Positions 44,398-56,097 are shown, numbered from the stretch's first letter. The stretch: 64,000 bases of DNA from Ancistrus triradiatus (GCA_025084515.1 JAJAGP010000769.1:1-64000), one strand, 5' to 3'. Notes: generated by a model not told the origin, from the letters alone. Numbers and translations: made by a program.

Positions 44398-44725
44398 TCG
44401 CGAATAACAGCTATTCAAGTAGCTATACAGAAGAGAACTTTACATATTTGAAGCTATTCCAAAACTTTAGCTGTTTGAAGAGAACTTTAGCTATTCGTAA
44501 AAAAATAAACTTTACTTATTCGAAAGAGAACTTTAACTATTCATAACAAAACTGTAGGTATTTGAAGACAAATTTAAAGTTATGGAGAGATCTTTAGTTA
44601 CTTGTAAAAAACAGTGTTAGCTATTCATAACAAAACTACATTTTCGGGAGAGAACTTTAGCTATTTGAAGAGATCTGAAGTTCATAAAATAACTTTAGCT
44701 GTTCGTAACAGAACGGTAGATAAGT
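44398..44725. repeat. Second ~21-bp minisatellite, array 2
   Basis: The same unit family as 41915-43040 ('tagctattcgtaaaa', 'gaagagaactttagctattc') but with 'aactttagct' variants prevailing. Both arrays are followed by a similar flank ('aaaatataaataaaatgaaaacataaggatgaaaaa' family), so a larger duplication is likely. Confidence 0.8.
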
Positions 44726-45147
44726 AGCTTTATAGCCCACTGTGTCTAAATGAATGAAAATGCAAACATAAAGGGTGAAAAATAAGCCCGAGGATACATT
44801 TTATTGAGAAAGTCATTTGTGGTGGACCTACTTTTTTGGCGGAAGGTACTGTCAGTATTAAAGCGTAATCAGTAATCAGTCTGATTTATTTTGTTGTAAA
44901 ATAACTTTCCTAAAAGCAAAAGAACACTCGAGGTTGTGTGTTATCGCGAGTAAGATCACGACTGTGATGATCTACGGCACTCGCCTCCGTTTTTTAATGG
45001 CATGGAGGCAATGGAGCAATGAATTAATCAATCAATCAATGACAGTACCCACGATAAACAGAGGCCGGAGAGAACAAGTCTCTGAAACTGAGCATGCTCC
45101 GTGTGCTGCAGCTGGAACGGATGCTGAGAGAGGCGGGCAGCAGCTGG

Positions 45148-45150
<3 letters not shown>

Positions 45151-45193
<43 letters not shown>

Positions 45194-45470
45194 GTATCTC
45201 AGGAGCTCCACTGTGCTCCCTCTCCCTGGGAGGCCTCCAGAACGGAAAAACAGCACAGACCTACACACTGCAATCGGCTTGATTTTGCTGCCTCTCTCTC
45301 TCTCTCTCTCTCTCTCTCACGCACACACACACACACACACACACACCTTCATTCACAACCCCTAACGACAGTGCTCTCCTGTGCACCGTGTCCCAAACTC
45401 ACCTCCCCTCATCAGGGGCTTATGAGAGAGCACAGAGGAAACTCCAAGGTCAGACTGGAATAAACGGAGC

Positions 45471-45510
<40 letters not shown>
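45151..45510. repeat. Microsatellite cluster GT, CT, CA
   Basis: (GT)20 at 45151-45190, (CT)13 at 45292-45318, (CA)13 at 45321-45347 and (CA)18 at 45474-45510. Opposite-sense GT and CA runs within 300 bases could fold into a hairpin in RNA. Confidence 0.9.
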
Positions 45511-45513
<3 letters not shown>

Positions 45514-46039
45514 GGACAGTGTTTACAATCCCGTACTGAGACAGCCTGTGTGATTCGGGTGGCTTTTCCGTTCCTCTTTACTCTTCCATCTGAGCGCTGA
45601 ACTAACGGGCTGTTGTGTGATTGTGTAAACACTACACACAGTGTTGTTTTGTGTCGCGTTGTGCGACGTTGCATCACTCTGGGCCAGAGAACAAGGCTGC
45701 TTCTTAAACTCCTCCAATAAGTAGGTCATTGTGGATTCCTTACATTCGCAAAAAGCAAAAAAAAAGGTCCAAAATGGCGCATCTTACCCCCGTCACCGGC
45801 GCTCTCATACACACCGACTGTACCTCCACCACACCTCGGCGTTATCGTACGAATAATAACAATTAACAACTGAATTAGCGCTTACGCACAAAAAGCAGCT
45901 GTTAGCGTGTAATGATCCGTTTAACGTTAAACAGAAACAGAAACAGAAACAGAACCTGTTACTGAAACAGAGCACAATACGAAACTACAGCAAATAATCC
46001 TGTACAAACAACGAAGACTGAAACAGAAAGGACTGCAGG

Positions 46040-46040
<1 letters not shown>

Positions 46041-46078
<38 letters not shown>

Positions 46079-46434
46079 CACAGGGACAAAAAGTCAAAAA
46101 ACACACACGTGCATGCAAATCCAGTCATTTGCCAAAGTCTGCAAAGTTCCAACTCATTGTGGGGAGACTCGTTATGCAAAACTACACACACACAACACAC
46201 ACACACACCACCACACACACACAACACACACACACACACACACACAACCTACTGTACTGGCTTCAGCAACCCTCACCATCATCTTACTCATACATACACA
46301 GACACACAAATGGACACATACCCAAACAAAAAAGTGTCTCTCACACACATATATATTCACACACAAAACAGACAAAGAAACACACACAAACACAAAGAGA
46401 CACACACACACAGACACACACATATAATATATAT

Positions 46435-46468
<34 letters not shown>

Positions 46469-46492
46469 CTATATCTCTATATATATTATATA
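46041..46492. repeat. Microsatellite cluster CA and AT
   Basis: (CA)15 at 46041-46071, broken AC runs at 46184-46246 and 46375-46422, and an AT-rich run (46425-46492) ending at the TA target of the Tc1 insertion. Confidence 0.9.
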
Positions 46493-48116
46493 CAGTGGGG
46501 CAAAAAAGTTATTTAGTCAGCCACTGATTGTGCAAGTTCTCCATACTTAGAAGAGGAGAGAGGTCTGTACTTTTCATCATAGGTACACTTAACTATGGGT
46601 GAGCCAAAATGAGAAAAAATAATCCAGAAATCACATTGTAGGATTTTTAAAGAATTTAATTGTAAATCATGGTGGAAAATAAGTATTTTGGTCAATAAAA
46701 TATGGTTCAACTCAGTACTTTTGTAACATAACCTTTGTTGGCAATGACAGAGGTCAAACATGTCCTGTAAGTCTTCACCAGGTTGGCACACACTGTAGCT
46801 GGTATTTTGGCCCATTCCCTCCATGCAGATCTCCTCTAGAGGAGTGATGTTTTGGGCCTGTCCCGCTGGGCAACACGGACTTTTCAACTCCCTCCACAAA
46901 TTTTCTATATGGAATTGAGGTCTGGAAGATTGGCTAGGCCACTCCAGGACCTTGAAATGCTTTTTAGGGAGCCACTCCTTCGTTGCCCGAGCGGTGTGTT
47001 TGTGATCATTGTCATGCTGGAAGACCCAGCCACGTTCCATCTTCAATGCTCTCACTGATGGATAGGAGGTTTTGGCTTAAAATCTCACAATACATGGGAC
47101 CCCATTCATTCTTCCCTTAACATGGATCAGTCGTCCTGTCCCCTCTGCAGAAAAACAGCCCAAAGCATGATGTTTTCCACCCCCATGCTTTCACAGTAGG
47201 TATGGCCGCAACTCAGAATTCTTCTTCCTCCAAATACGATGAGTTGAGTTTTTACCAAAAAGTTCTATTTTGGTTTCATCTGACCCAAATGATATTCTCC
47301 CAATTCCTCTTCTGGATCATCCATATGCTCTCATGGCAAACTTCAGACAGGCCTGGACATGTACTGGCTTAAGCAGGGGGGCACGACTGGCACTGCAGGA
47401 ATCTGAGTCCCCCTCTCGGCGTAGTGTGTTACTGATGGTAGCCTTTGTTACTTTGGTCCCAGCTCTCTGCAGGTCATTCATCAGGTCCCCTCCAAGTAGT
47501 TTCTGGGATTTTTGCTCACCGTTCTCATGATCATTTTGACCCCACGGGATGAGATCTTGCGTGGAGCCCAAGATCGAGGGAGATTATCAATGGTCTTGTA
47601 TGTCTTCCATTTTCTTACAATTGCTCCCACAGTTGATTATTCACACCAACCTGCTTGCCTACTGTAGATTCACTCTTCCCAGCCTGGTACAGGTCTACAG
47701 TTTTCTTCCTGCTGTCCCCTTCGACAGCTCTTTGGTCTTGGCCATGGTTGAGTTTTAGAGTCTGACTGTTTGAGGCTGTGGAACATGTGGTGTCTTTTAT
47801 ACAGATAACGAGGTCAAACAGGTGCCCATTAATACAGGTAATGAGTGGAGGACAGAAGAGCTTCTTAAAGAAGAAGTTACAGGTCTGTGAGAGCCAGAAA
47901 TCTTGCTAGTTTGTGGGTGACCAAATGTACTTATTTTCCACCATGATTTAACATTAAATTCTTTAAAAATCCTACAATGTGATTTCCTGGATTTTTTTCT
48001 CATTTTGTCTCTCATAGCTGAAGTGTAGCTATGATGAAAATTACAAACCTCTCTCATCTTTCTAAGTAGGAGAACTTGCACTATCAGTGGCTGACTAAAT
48101 ACTTTTTGCCCCACTG
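46493..48116 (-). mobile_element. Tc1/mariner transposon, copy B (non-functional)
   Basis: The same family and orientation as copy A. Ends 'cagtggggcaaaaaag' and its inverse are flanked by TA at 46491-46492 and 48117-48118, giving 1624 bp. It inserted between an AT run and a (CA)30 run, a site rich in TA. This copy is closer to the family consensus than copy A but still carries several frame breaks. Confidence 0.92.
46712..47745 (-). pseudogene. Tc1-like transposase pseudogene (copy B)
   Basis: The minus-strand ATG is at 47743-47745. The catalytic domain's C-terminal part is still open: 'GWVFQHDNDHKHTARATKEW' carries the second Asp, and 'IENLWRELK' the third acidic residue of the DDE triad. 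Frameshifts separate the DNA-binding and catalytic parts, so no full protein is made. Confidence 0.85.
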
Positions 48117-48190
48117 TATATACACAGACTCAGAGAGAGACATGAACACACATCTCCTGAAGTCCTGGCTTTAGCAGCCTTGACCATCAT

Positions 48191-48192
<2 letters not shown>

Positions 48193-48252
<60 letters not shown>
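48193..48252. repeat. (CA)30 microsatellite
   Basis: A 60-base CA run next to Tc1 copy B. Confidence 0.95.
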
Positions 48253-48254
<2 letters not shown>

Positions 48255-48490
48255 GTTATGGACGTTCCATAAGGGCCCATCAGTTTAGGTTTAACAGGAC
48301 TAGATCTCCCGAACTTCTGATTTTCCCCACTGATCCTGTCTCAGACCAAACTGCAACACCAGTGGTAATTCCAAAAAATGTTCAAAAACCGTCACCATCA
48401 CCCCAGCCTACATCCAATACCAGCTACATCCAATCACATAACACACACACACACACTGCTGAGTGTACATAAGGAGGTTCCTGCACTCAC

Positions 48491-48686
48491 CTGGGTTGTT
48501 GGCTTCGACCTCCAGGACGTGCAGCTCCGTGCACTCGGCCAGTGAGTGCTCCAGACAGAGCTGCAGGAACCGGGCCTGGGTCCGACTGACTCGCTTCAGC
48601 AGGGACAGAAGGGCCACCGTCTGCTCGCACTCGTTCCAGCCCTTAAACCAGCTGGCCAGGACGCCCACCTGGTCACGAAACATCAT
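48491..48686 (-). CDS. samd4a: Smaug homolog 1, exon 1 (start codon exon)
   Basis: samd4a encodes Smaug1, a cytoplasmic SAM-domain protein that binds stem-loops in target mRNAs and represses their translation or promotes deadenylation via CCR4-NOT. This exon reads MMFRDQVGVLASWFKGWNEC, EQTVALLSLLKRVSRTQARF and LQLCLEHSLAECTELHVLEV to NNP, nearly identical to human SAMD4A. It starts at the first of two adjacent ATGs (48684-48686, context 'ggaccATGATG' with A at -3) and ends 'CAACCCAG|gtgagtg' in phase 1. The recognised exons together give about 670 residues. 5'UTR exons are not identifiable upstream. Confidence 0.96.
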
Positions 48687-49093
48687 GGTCCGGTGGGCGG
48701 GGCTTCAGCAGGGGCGCCTGGGTTCGATCGGAGGGGACGGTCCAGTTAAGGGAGTCACGTCACAAACGGATCCAGAGAAGCTCCGTCGACGGGCTCCGGC
48801 TCTGAGGGTGAGGTCCGGTGAGGTCACTGATGGCTCGAGTGTCGTCTGGTCATGCTGGGGTCTTGAAGTTTGGGCTGCTGTTGTGTTTCGGTAAGGCGTT
48901 ACTCCACGTTATTCCGCGTTACTGTGCATGACGTCCACGTTTATCTGCAAAGACGACCAAACGGTTGGAGGCAACGGTCCGCTCATTTCCCTGATGCTTT
49001 AACCCTTAGGGGGTTTAATTACCATTCCTGCTTTATTACACACAAAATAAGACAAAATAGCAGAAACTGATCCCTGTTTGGACCTTAATGGAG

Positions 49094-49290
49094 AAGGATT
49101 CAAACTGAAGCAGGATAATGATCCGAAACACACCTCAAAGCTTTGCAACACCTACTTGAAGACCAAAAAAGAGCAAGAAGCGCTCATGGTCTGTGCTGGA
49201 CTTTGCTCCACAGTCACCTGACCTAAATCTCATTGACGATTTAATGGGGTGCCGGGACAAGATAGATCAGCAAATTTTACACCAACTTAT
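49094..49290 (+). pseudogene. Tc1-like transposase relic (different family)
   Basis: LKQDNDPKHTSKLCNTYLKT is the 'QDNDPKHT' catalytic block of a Tc1 transposase. After one frameshift the text reads DFAPQSPDLNLIDDLMGCRD, the 'WPPQSPDLNPIEHLW' block. Both ends and the remainder are missing. It differs in sequence from copies A and B. Confidence 0.8.
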
Positions 49291-49554
49291 ACACCAAGCT
49301 TTCAAGTCCGAGATTGATTCGAATCTTTGATGTTCGAGTCTGAATCGAGTCGACTCTGTGGCGTACGACTCAAATGTCGGGGAAATGAGTCTGAATCAAG
49401 TCCACCAAATATTAATATTAAGGATCTTTTTTCACTCCAATTTTTTATGATTATATAATTTGTAATGAAAAACACCAGATTAAAATTTGAGAAAAATACA
49501 AATTGGCCTGTTTTTGGCTTTGCTTATCTTCTCCAGGGTCGCCCGGGATCCGGA

Positions 49555-50060
49555 GTAGTGCCCGACCGATACGGTTAATGACCAATGCCGATATTTAGAG
49601 AGCACGGTGACTGATGGTCAATGTATAATACCAATATCATTTTTTTGGCAGCTGACAAAACTAATAAAAATAACTGAGACACAAATTTGCTGACCTTAAA
49701 TGAACATGTTTAAGCTATAAATGCACTGCCTGTCTTTTTTATATTAAAAAAATAAAAAAATAAATAAAACGTTTTATTGCACTTAACAACAACGTTTATT
49801 ACCATATAACAGCATTTTCTTGTTTTTGGGTGGAAAAAAACAAAAATGTGTAAATAAACAATGTTAGAGCAGTGCAAATGGTACCAGCATCTTTTTCTTT
49901 TTGTTGTAAAAAAGCTGTAATGCTGGAAACAAAGTTTTCATCTTCACAAAAATGGCCACATAAACGCTGCACATAATTTTTTTTTAAATTTATAGGCACT
50001 GTCATAACTGGCGCTAAAGAACCGACCATCTTTTGTTTCCATCTTGGAAGCAAAGATACT
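49555..50060. repeat. Dispersed repeat of unknown class
   Basis: 'cccgaccgatacggttaatg', 'accaatgccgatatttag' and 'ataatttttttttaaattt', ending 'aaccgaccatcttttgtttc'. The 'gaccgata...ccgata' opening is a frequent fish repeat phrase. The minus-strand 84-codon ORF inside it has no recognisable product. Confidence 0.35.
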
Positions 50061-51124
50061 TTCCGTGTTCCGAACCCGTTTATTTTTCTTCAAAATGCGC
50101 AGAACGCATCAAAATTAGGTTTGCAAACCAGATCGGAAAGTGCTAACAGGGCCCCTGGGTAAGTCCATCGCAGGGTCGTGGCATTCGTCGTGGCAGCTTT
50201 AGGGGACGATCCGGACAATCGTGTTCGGGTCTGACCCAGGATTCGAAAGCTGCCACCTGATCGTCAGTGTATATAGCTGCTCTAACTTTGCCAAGAAAAA
50301 CCAGACAACTGTGAATCAGCGGAAGTTCGGGATGCCTTCCATGAGACCTCTGTTTTTCTAACGTCTCAGGACCCGACTACTCCACTTTTTGTTTACGATT
50401 AATGAATTAAAGAGCATCTGCCAACAATATCAGTGCTATATCGTGAAAACCCTCATTTAATTCCTGAACGATCAGAGAGAACTGCCATCACAGCGCCGGC
50501 TCGATCCTGTTCGTTACCTTTTAATCATAACGCAAGCGCGCCTGTTATTACTGCGATACGGAGATTATTGGCGCATTCCTCGCCCCAAACGCGTTTCCTA
50601 CACACGCACGGATCCGTGTTGCTGATTGCAGACTCTGCCACGGCGCTCCAGACTTGGCATGCCAGTGTGGAGCCTGGCATCTTCCTAAACACAGGCATGC
50701 AAACATTCCGGGTTCGACGTTTCCAGCCAGATATCCACATCTAATCCCATCATAACAGGGTGGCATATAACGTTCTACATTATTAGCACCGGGGTAAAAA
50801 TAACCAGAGCTTCACCAGGCAGGCCTTTCAAAAACATTCAGCAAACATGTTATGGAACCGGAGGTCGGGGGGAGGGGGGGATGGGGACCGGAATAAACCG
50901 GAGAAATCAAGGTAAATATATTTTAGACATTAAAACACTAACTTGTAAAAATCTTATTCAGTATGAGCGAGTCAAATTCTTTACACTGACATGTTTTTAC
51001 TTCCTTTCGGGATCATGAAACACAAAGCTCTGAGTCTACATTACAGACACAACTCGCCCTGTCTGAGGGAGGAACAATCAGATGGGGATCACCCCATTAT
51101 CTGTCTGAGATGCCGCAAAGTAGA

Positions 51125-52130
51125 GGACTTCTGGAAATATCTGAGTCGAGTCTTTCACATATGAGTCCAAGTCAAAATGAATCAAGTCTGTGGCACACGA
51201 GTCCAAATCCAGTCGAGTCCCTGGCCTATGAGTCCAAGTCAAGCCGAGTTTCTGGTGTACAAATCCGAGTCAAGTCAAGTCTCTGGCCTATGAGTCCAAG
51301 TCAAATTGAATCAAGTCTGTATCATGAGTTCGAAACGAGTCTAGTCCTGGGTGTACAAGTCCAAGTCCGAATCGAGTCATTGGCATACAAGCCCAATTCC
51401 AAGTCGAGTCTCAGTCCTATGAGTTCAAGTCCGAGTCAGGTTTCTGGCCTATAAGTCCAAGTTGAGTCTCTGGCCTATGAGTCGAAGTTCGAGTCGAGTC
51501 CCTGTCATACCATCCGAAGACTGAGTCGAGTTTCTGGCCTATGAGTCCAAGCTCAGGCTCTGGTGTATGAGTCCAAATCAAATTTAATCAAGTCTGTAGT
51601 GTACGAGTCCTTGTCCTTGGTGTACAAGTCCGAGTCGAGTCTCTGGCCCATAAGTCTAAGTCGAGTCCATGGCATACAAGTTGAGTCTCTTTCGTATGTG
51701 TTCACGTCCTATTTGAGTCGAGTCTCTGCCATACGAATCCAAGTCCGAGTTTCTGGTGTTCAAGTCTGAACCGAGTTGACTCTCTGGCACGTGAGTCCAA
51801 GTAGAATCGAGTTTCTGGCATATGAATCTGAGTCGAGTTTCTGGTGTGCGAGTCCAATTCAAGTGGAGTCTCTGTTGTGTGAATCCAAGTCGAGTCTCAG
51901 GCCTATGAGTCCTAGTCGAGCCTTTGGGGTACGTGTTAGAGTCCGATGGGAGTCGAGTCTCTGGCGTACATGTCCGAGTTTATGGTGTTCAAGTCTGAAC
52001 CAAGTCGAGTCTCTGGCATGTGAGTCTAATCGAGTCTATGGCATTCGAGTCCGATTCCGTGGAGTCTCTGGTGTATCAGAGTCGAGTCGAGTTCCTGACA
52101 TACGATTCCGAGTCGAATCTTCAGTAGAAT
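51125..52130. repeat. 25-31-bp 'gagtccaagtcgagtctctgg' minisatellite
   Basis: About 35 degenerate units such as 'ctggcctatgagtccaagtc' plus 'aagccgagttt'. Two adjacent units near 51230-51290 are 31 bases, others are shorter. An isolated related piece lies at 49.30-49.40 kb ('gagtctgaatcgagtcgac'). Long ORFs across it (repeated ESS and SLW words) are repeat artefacts. Confidence 0.85.
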
Positions 52131-55100
52131 ATGACTCTCCAGTTAATCCAGTTAAACCATTAGGATCCTTAATTATATGATCAAGCCAAACGGTTGTAAT
52201 TGTATTGCTATTAACAGAGTAACATGAATATTATTAATGACATTAATCACATTTACACTGCTCGACCATGTGAGGCACCCAAATATAAATATATAATATA
52301 AACAAATATAAGCGATTTCAGACACTCCCTTATATGGCTTTGCTCATCACTGTGCGACAGTAAATTCCATCATAAGTCCAGCGTAATGGTGCATTTTGAC
52401 GACATGCCCGTGCACGAGATACCAGCTTTTATGTACTGTTTCTAAGAAGAATACCTAATAAAATAAATAGTTTTCATTATAAAGGAGGTGTTCTGTTGTG
52501 TTTTTGTGTTTGCTGACTTATTAAATAGTAATAAACGGTCCATTGGTAGATGCTTAGGGGGTACCAATCCAGGATGTTCTGATCAGCCGTCTACGAATTT
52601 TACATCTTAAATCGTGACTAAGGCGATAAAAGTGGAGCGATTAACCGTGACAGAACTTCGTAACGATTCAAAACGATTCATTTCTATGTAGTAAGCATTA
52701 TGAAATATCGTGTCGGTCATTATTATAACCCTGCGCCAAATGTTAGCCCGTTAAACGCAACTCCAATTATTAGCCACATAATTAAAGCCTTTAAACCAAC
52801 AGTAAAATTATGCTGAGATTGTCTATTTTAATTTTTTTAAAAGCCTTACAAAATCGTGTTAAAACATGAAGAGAGCTGGTGCTGAGCTCGAAATAGTGTC
52901 TGGTCTGCATCATAACCTGTTTATTTTAGCTCCAAACAAACAGAGGAACCGCCATATCCGAACCTACCCCGGATTACATTCGGTTATCTGTAGCCAGGCC
53001 GGTTTTTTTTTTTTTTTTTTTTGCAACGATTCAAGCCGGTTTCACCTCATCGTGATCCTTAAACCTGGTGAGGGAGAGAAAAAAGCGCTTACCCGTTTAT
53101 TTCCTGAGAATCCGACTTGCTGGATCCTGCCTACTCTCTACAAAAAAAACCCCAAAAGCTGCTGAGTCCTGAGAAATGCCTTCAGAAATGCCTATAATTT
53201 CCTACACGGAGGCTTAAAAATACGCATTCCAGACACCCCGACCGTCCGACGAAGAGTCCAGTGCCGAGCAGAGATTAGATCCGACGTACAGAAATACTCA
53301 CGCTGAGGTCCGGTTGCATAGGAGGGGTTCAAAGTTGGAGCGAAGCCCCGACTCGCTCAGGGTTTGGCCATGTTGACCAAGTTTTCCAAGTCCATAGCCT
53401 ACCAGACGACCAAGCCTCAAGCTCCGGTCCAGGAACCCATTATTGCTTCGGCTTCTCTACAATCCGGTCACGGTTGCGAGCATTGCTCCGTCCGACGCTC
53501 AGGATTCGGTCTCTTGGTTTCTCGGTCTCCCCGGGCCAGTCCAGACCTTCCTTACAGGCTCAGCATTGCTCGGGCTGCTTCTCCCTCCAGTCCAGAGGAG
53601 AGACTCAGCATTGCTTCTGCTTCCCACATGCGAATCATTAACACGGAGCATTACGTCAGGGGCTTGGCAGCACAGGCGAGCACAAAAATAGAGAATGGAC
53701 TTACAGGAACAGAGCGCACACTGCCTGCCTGCCCTGCCTCAGACCACCGACCCTCAGCCTGCTCTCTTTAATTACCACCCAAACGTATTAGTATAAAGAA
53801 CTCGACTTGTTTTTTTCAAAGGTTTTCTTTCATTTGCGAACTCGGGATGGACTGGGAGAAACGTGTTTGGTATAAACCATAGCGTAGTTACCAATTCCTT
53901 CCAGTAGGCGGAGACAAAGCATTAGATTTTCTCATACTAAGCATAGTATTAATTAAAAGCGTACATTACCACCTATACTTAATACTAAAAGGTTGTTTTG
54001 CACAACCAGTCCTATTTTGAGCCCCACAACATAACACAACGGATAAAAAACATAACATAACATAACACAAAGGATAATTAATCTCCTATTTCCCCTTCTA
54101 AAGCCGGTACAAGGACAAAAAAGGCTTAAATCTTGGTTTAGTCTCTCAAAAACGATCTCAACGACTTTATAAACATACCCTATTTGAACACAGATGCTAC
54201 TCTGGATTAGGCTTACTAAACACAGCTGTCAGGCAGTGTTGAGATTCGAAGTCACTCAGTTAAAAATAATGGTGTACCATTAATGATCTAAAAGGCACTT
54301 CATCAGTCAAGACATGCCTAGGTGTTTAATTTTCGCCTCTAGTTAAGGATAACACGATTAATTATGGTTAAAATTGATTGTACAGACCTTATATCCTCCT
54401 CAGGCGTGTTTAAAGCTGAAGCACATTTTAAAAATGTAATTAAATGTAAGTAAATGGTTTTAAAAAGTAGGCTACAAACAGAACTAGCCTGAACTGATGT
54501 CCTGCATTAAATGTACATACATTTGTACATACAGTCCTTGCGCCATCTAGTGGCTATACAAGCGCATTACTGCACGACTTCGCTTAAACAAGCCCCGAAA
54601 ACGCAAAATACAATTATTTTCACTTATTGTAAAGTTAACAAGACGATAATAGTGATCAAAATACGCTCTAAGTAGTAATTAAATTCGTATCTCATTTTTA
54701 TATCGTATAAAAACTTAGCTACTGTAACAAAAAAACATCTCGATGGTTTTTTAGATGGCTTCTAGTTATCTTAAACGAGTAATATATACACTAGGTTCAA
54801 GGTTTTAATATTAATTATTTACAGTAACGCTTTTTCTTTGTATTTATTGTTTGTATTTTCCATTCAACCTGTCAGACCCCGCTGTTCCGTTGCTACGAGA
54901 CGAACTGAGCATGCGCACAAGTCGCCGAATTCGCACTACCCAAGCTAGCAAATCCAAACAAATTACAGTACAGTAAAATTTACGTAATATATCAATATAT
55001 TCATTTTGCCAAAACATTTTTAGAATAATTCACATTCTGTTCGACAAGATTAGCGTGATCCGTTTCTCACATTTCACTGTGTATATTGAATTACTATAGA

Positions 55101-55134
55101 GTTTAGCATATTCGTTTGTGAATGACCGTATCGT

Positions 55135-55530
55135 AAATACCTCCATAAAACCCTATATAAGTACCCTGCATAGGGTGCAATGTCACATCTTTTTAACACT
55201 ACTTAGTGCACTACGTGTCCACTAGTTAGCTGTTTGGATTCCAGTCACGTCTTTCACGTACGTCGGAAGCAGGACGTGACTAAAGGTGTGAGTCAAATCG
55301 TACGTCCAAAACCGCGCGACATTTGCTACGAAGTGCACTAGATAGTGCGTGTTGTGGTTTCGTAATGGAGTATTAGATGTATTGGATAGGCCTTCAATAA
55401 TTCTCACAAACAGACCGTTCAAAGACAATGTTTAAATATTAACAGACAGGCATGTAATGTACACGATATAGTGTCAAGGAAGCAGGGAACTAGGCGTAAT
55501 TTGGGACGTGGCCACACATTTAAAGGCACA
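55135..55530. repeat. Dispersed 'tagtgcac' element in the ero1a 5' flank
   Basis: 'accctgcatagggtgcaatg', 'acttagtgcactacgtg', 'gaagtgcactagatagtgcg' and 'agggaactaggcgtaatttg' are the ordered phrases of a common fish repeat with 'tagtgcactatgtagg'-type ends (from memory). It sits directly upstream of the ero1a start. Confidence 0.5.
55504..55512. promoter_or_regulatory. Possible UPR-type element (GGACGTGGC)
   Basis: 'gggacgtggccac' about 95 bases upstream of the ero1a ATG contains the ACGTGG/CCACG half-site used by ATF6 and XBP1 in unfolded-protein-response promoters. No CCAAT at the ERSE spacing is seen beside it. ERO1A is a known UPR-responsive gene, but this site is only suggestive. Confidence 0.25.
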
Positions 55531-55597
55531 TCGGTACACCCACTATGAGTTTAGTAACCTGTTGTGTTTAATTCATTTGATAGCGTTCGCCTGTGAA

Positions 55598-55609
55598 ATG
55601 TTAAAATGA
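55598..55609 (+). other. Short upstream ORF in the ero1a leader
   Basis: ATG TTA AAA TGA at 55598-55609 overlaps the ero1a start codon (55606-55608) in another frame. If it is within the transcript it is a minimal uORF (Met-Leu-Lys). Confidence 0.5.
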
Positions 55610-55707
55610 GATTATTGCTGTTGTGTTTTAGTTTTGTCGTGTTTTCTTTCCCGGGGCTGCTGTCAGAGAGTTTGGGCTCTTCTGCTGCACAAAGGTGTTT
55701 TTGCAAA
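55606..55707 (+). CDS. ero1a: ERO1-like protein alpha, exon 1 (signal peptide)
   Basis: ero1a encodes the FAD-dependent ER thiol oxidase that reoxidises protein disulfide isomerase, passing electrons to O2 and making H2O2. The gene has 16 coding exons here (55606-61055). Exon 1 encodes MRLLLLCFSFVVFSFPGLLS, a clear cleavable signal peptide, then ESLGSSAAQRCFCK, where 'QRCFC' matches ERO1A (ERO1B differs). Donor 'gtaagt', phase 0. The full product is about 466 residues, against 468 for human ERO1A. Synteny with gch1 and samd4a supports the alpha paralog. Confidence 0.92.
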
Positions 55708-55888
55708 GTAAGTGTAAATTGTTTATTTACATAACATCTGTCTATATATTATACAGTTCATTTATTGTATAGATATGTGGTCATTCATCTACACATTTAT
55801 CCACATTCAGGCTGTAATCAAAGCTGACGTGATGTCTAGATGTTGAAATGTTTTTAATTTGCTTATGTATTTAATTAAACACCATCAG

Positions 55889-56008
55889 GTTACTGGGAGT
55901 CTTGACGACTGCGCCTGCGATGTGGAAACGATCGACGATTTTAACAACGGGAAACTCTTCCCCAAACTCCAGCGACTCCTCTCGGCGGATTATTTCAGGT
56001 TCTATAAG
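55889..56008 (+). CDS. ero1a: ERO1 alpha, exon 2
   Basis: It reads VTGSLDDCACDVETIDDFNN then GKLFPKLQRLLSADYFRFYK (40 codons, phase 0 to 0). The LDDCxCD block and the DYFRxYKVNLK junction are ERO1 signatures. Acceptor 'acaccatcag', donor 'gtggac'. Confidence 0.95.
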
Positions 56009-56097
56009 GTGGACATTTTCAGCAACGTTGAATAAAAAGATAACGAAATAACGGTGTAAATTAAGAAGAACACATACTAATGGAATTCTCTTTGCAG

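Larger units (their letters stand above)
28157..48490 (-). other. samd4a: samd4a intron 1 (20 kb)
   Basis: The large first coding intron. I see no convincing internal exon or RNA gene. It holds microsatellites (29.07, 29.44, 33.23, 41.18, 45.15-45.51, 46.0-46.5 and 48.19 kb), a pyrimidine-rich minisatellite (29.9-30.5 kb), a GATA-like array (34.0-34.7 kb), a tandem duplication (40.3-40.9 kb), two arrays of a 21-bp unit (41.9-43.0, 44.4-44.7 kb) and a Tc1 copy (46.5-48.1 kb). The stretches 31-33 kb and 35-38 kb show nothing I can name apart from short repeats. Confidence 0.7.
48687..55605. other. Region between samd4a start exon and ero1a
   Basis: No protein-coding exon is recognised. It should hold the samd4a 5'UTR exon(s) and promoter and the ero1a promoter, but none has a diagnostic sequence. 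Contents: a Tc1 relic (49.09-49.29 kb), a dispersed repeat (49.55-50.06 kb), a 25-31-bp minisatellite (51.13-52.13 kb) and a GC-richer patch at 53.2-53.8 kb with short repeated 'cattgctcgggctgcttct' words. Confidence 0.6.

Noticed and set aside
3308..48252. CRISPR array or prokaryotic operon interpretation of the regular repeats
   Set aside because: Repeats have no unique spacers and the genes are intron-containing vertebrate genes.
51110..52180. Series of Ser/Glu-rich ORFs
   Set aside because: In-frame translation of a degenerate minisatellite, no start context or splice structure.
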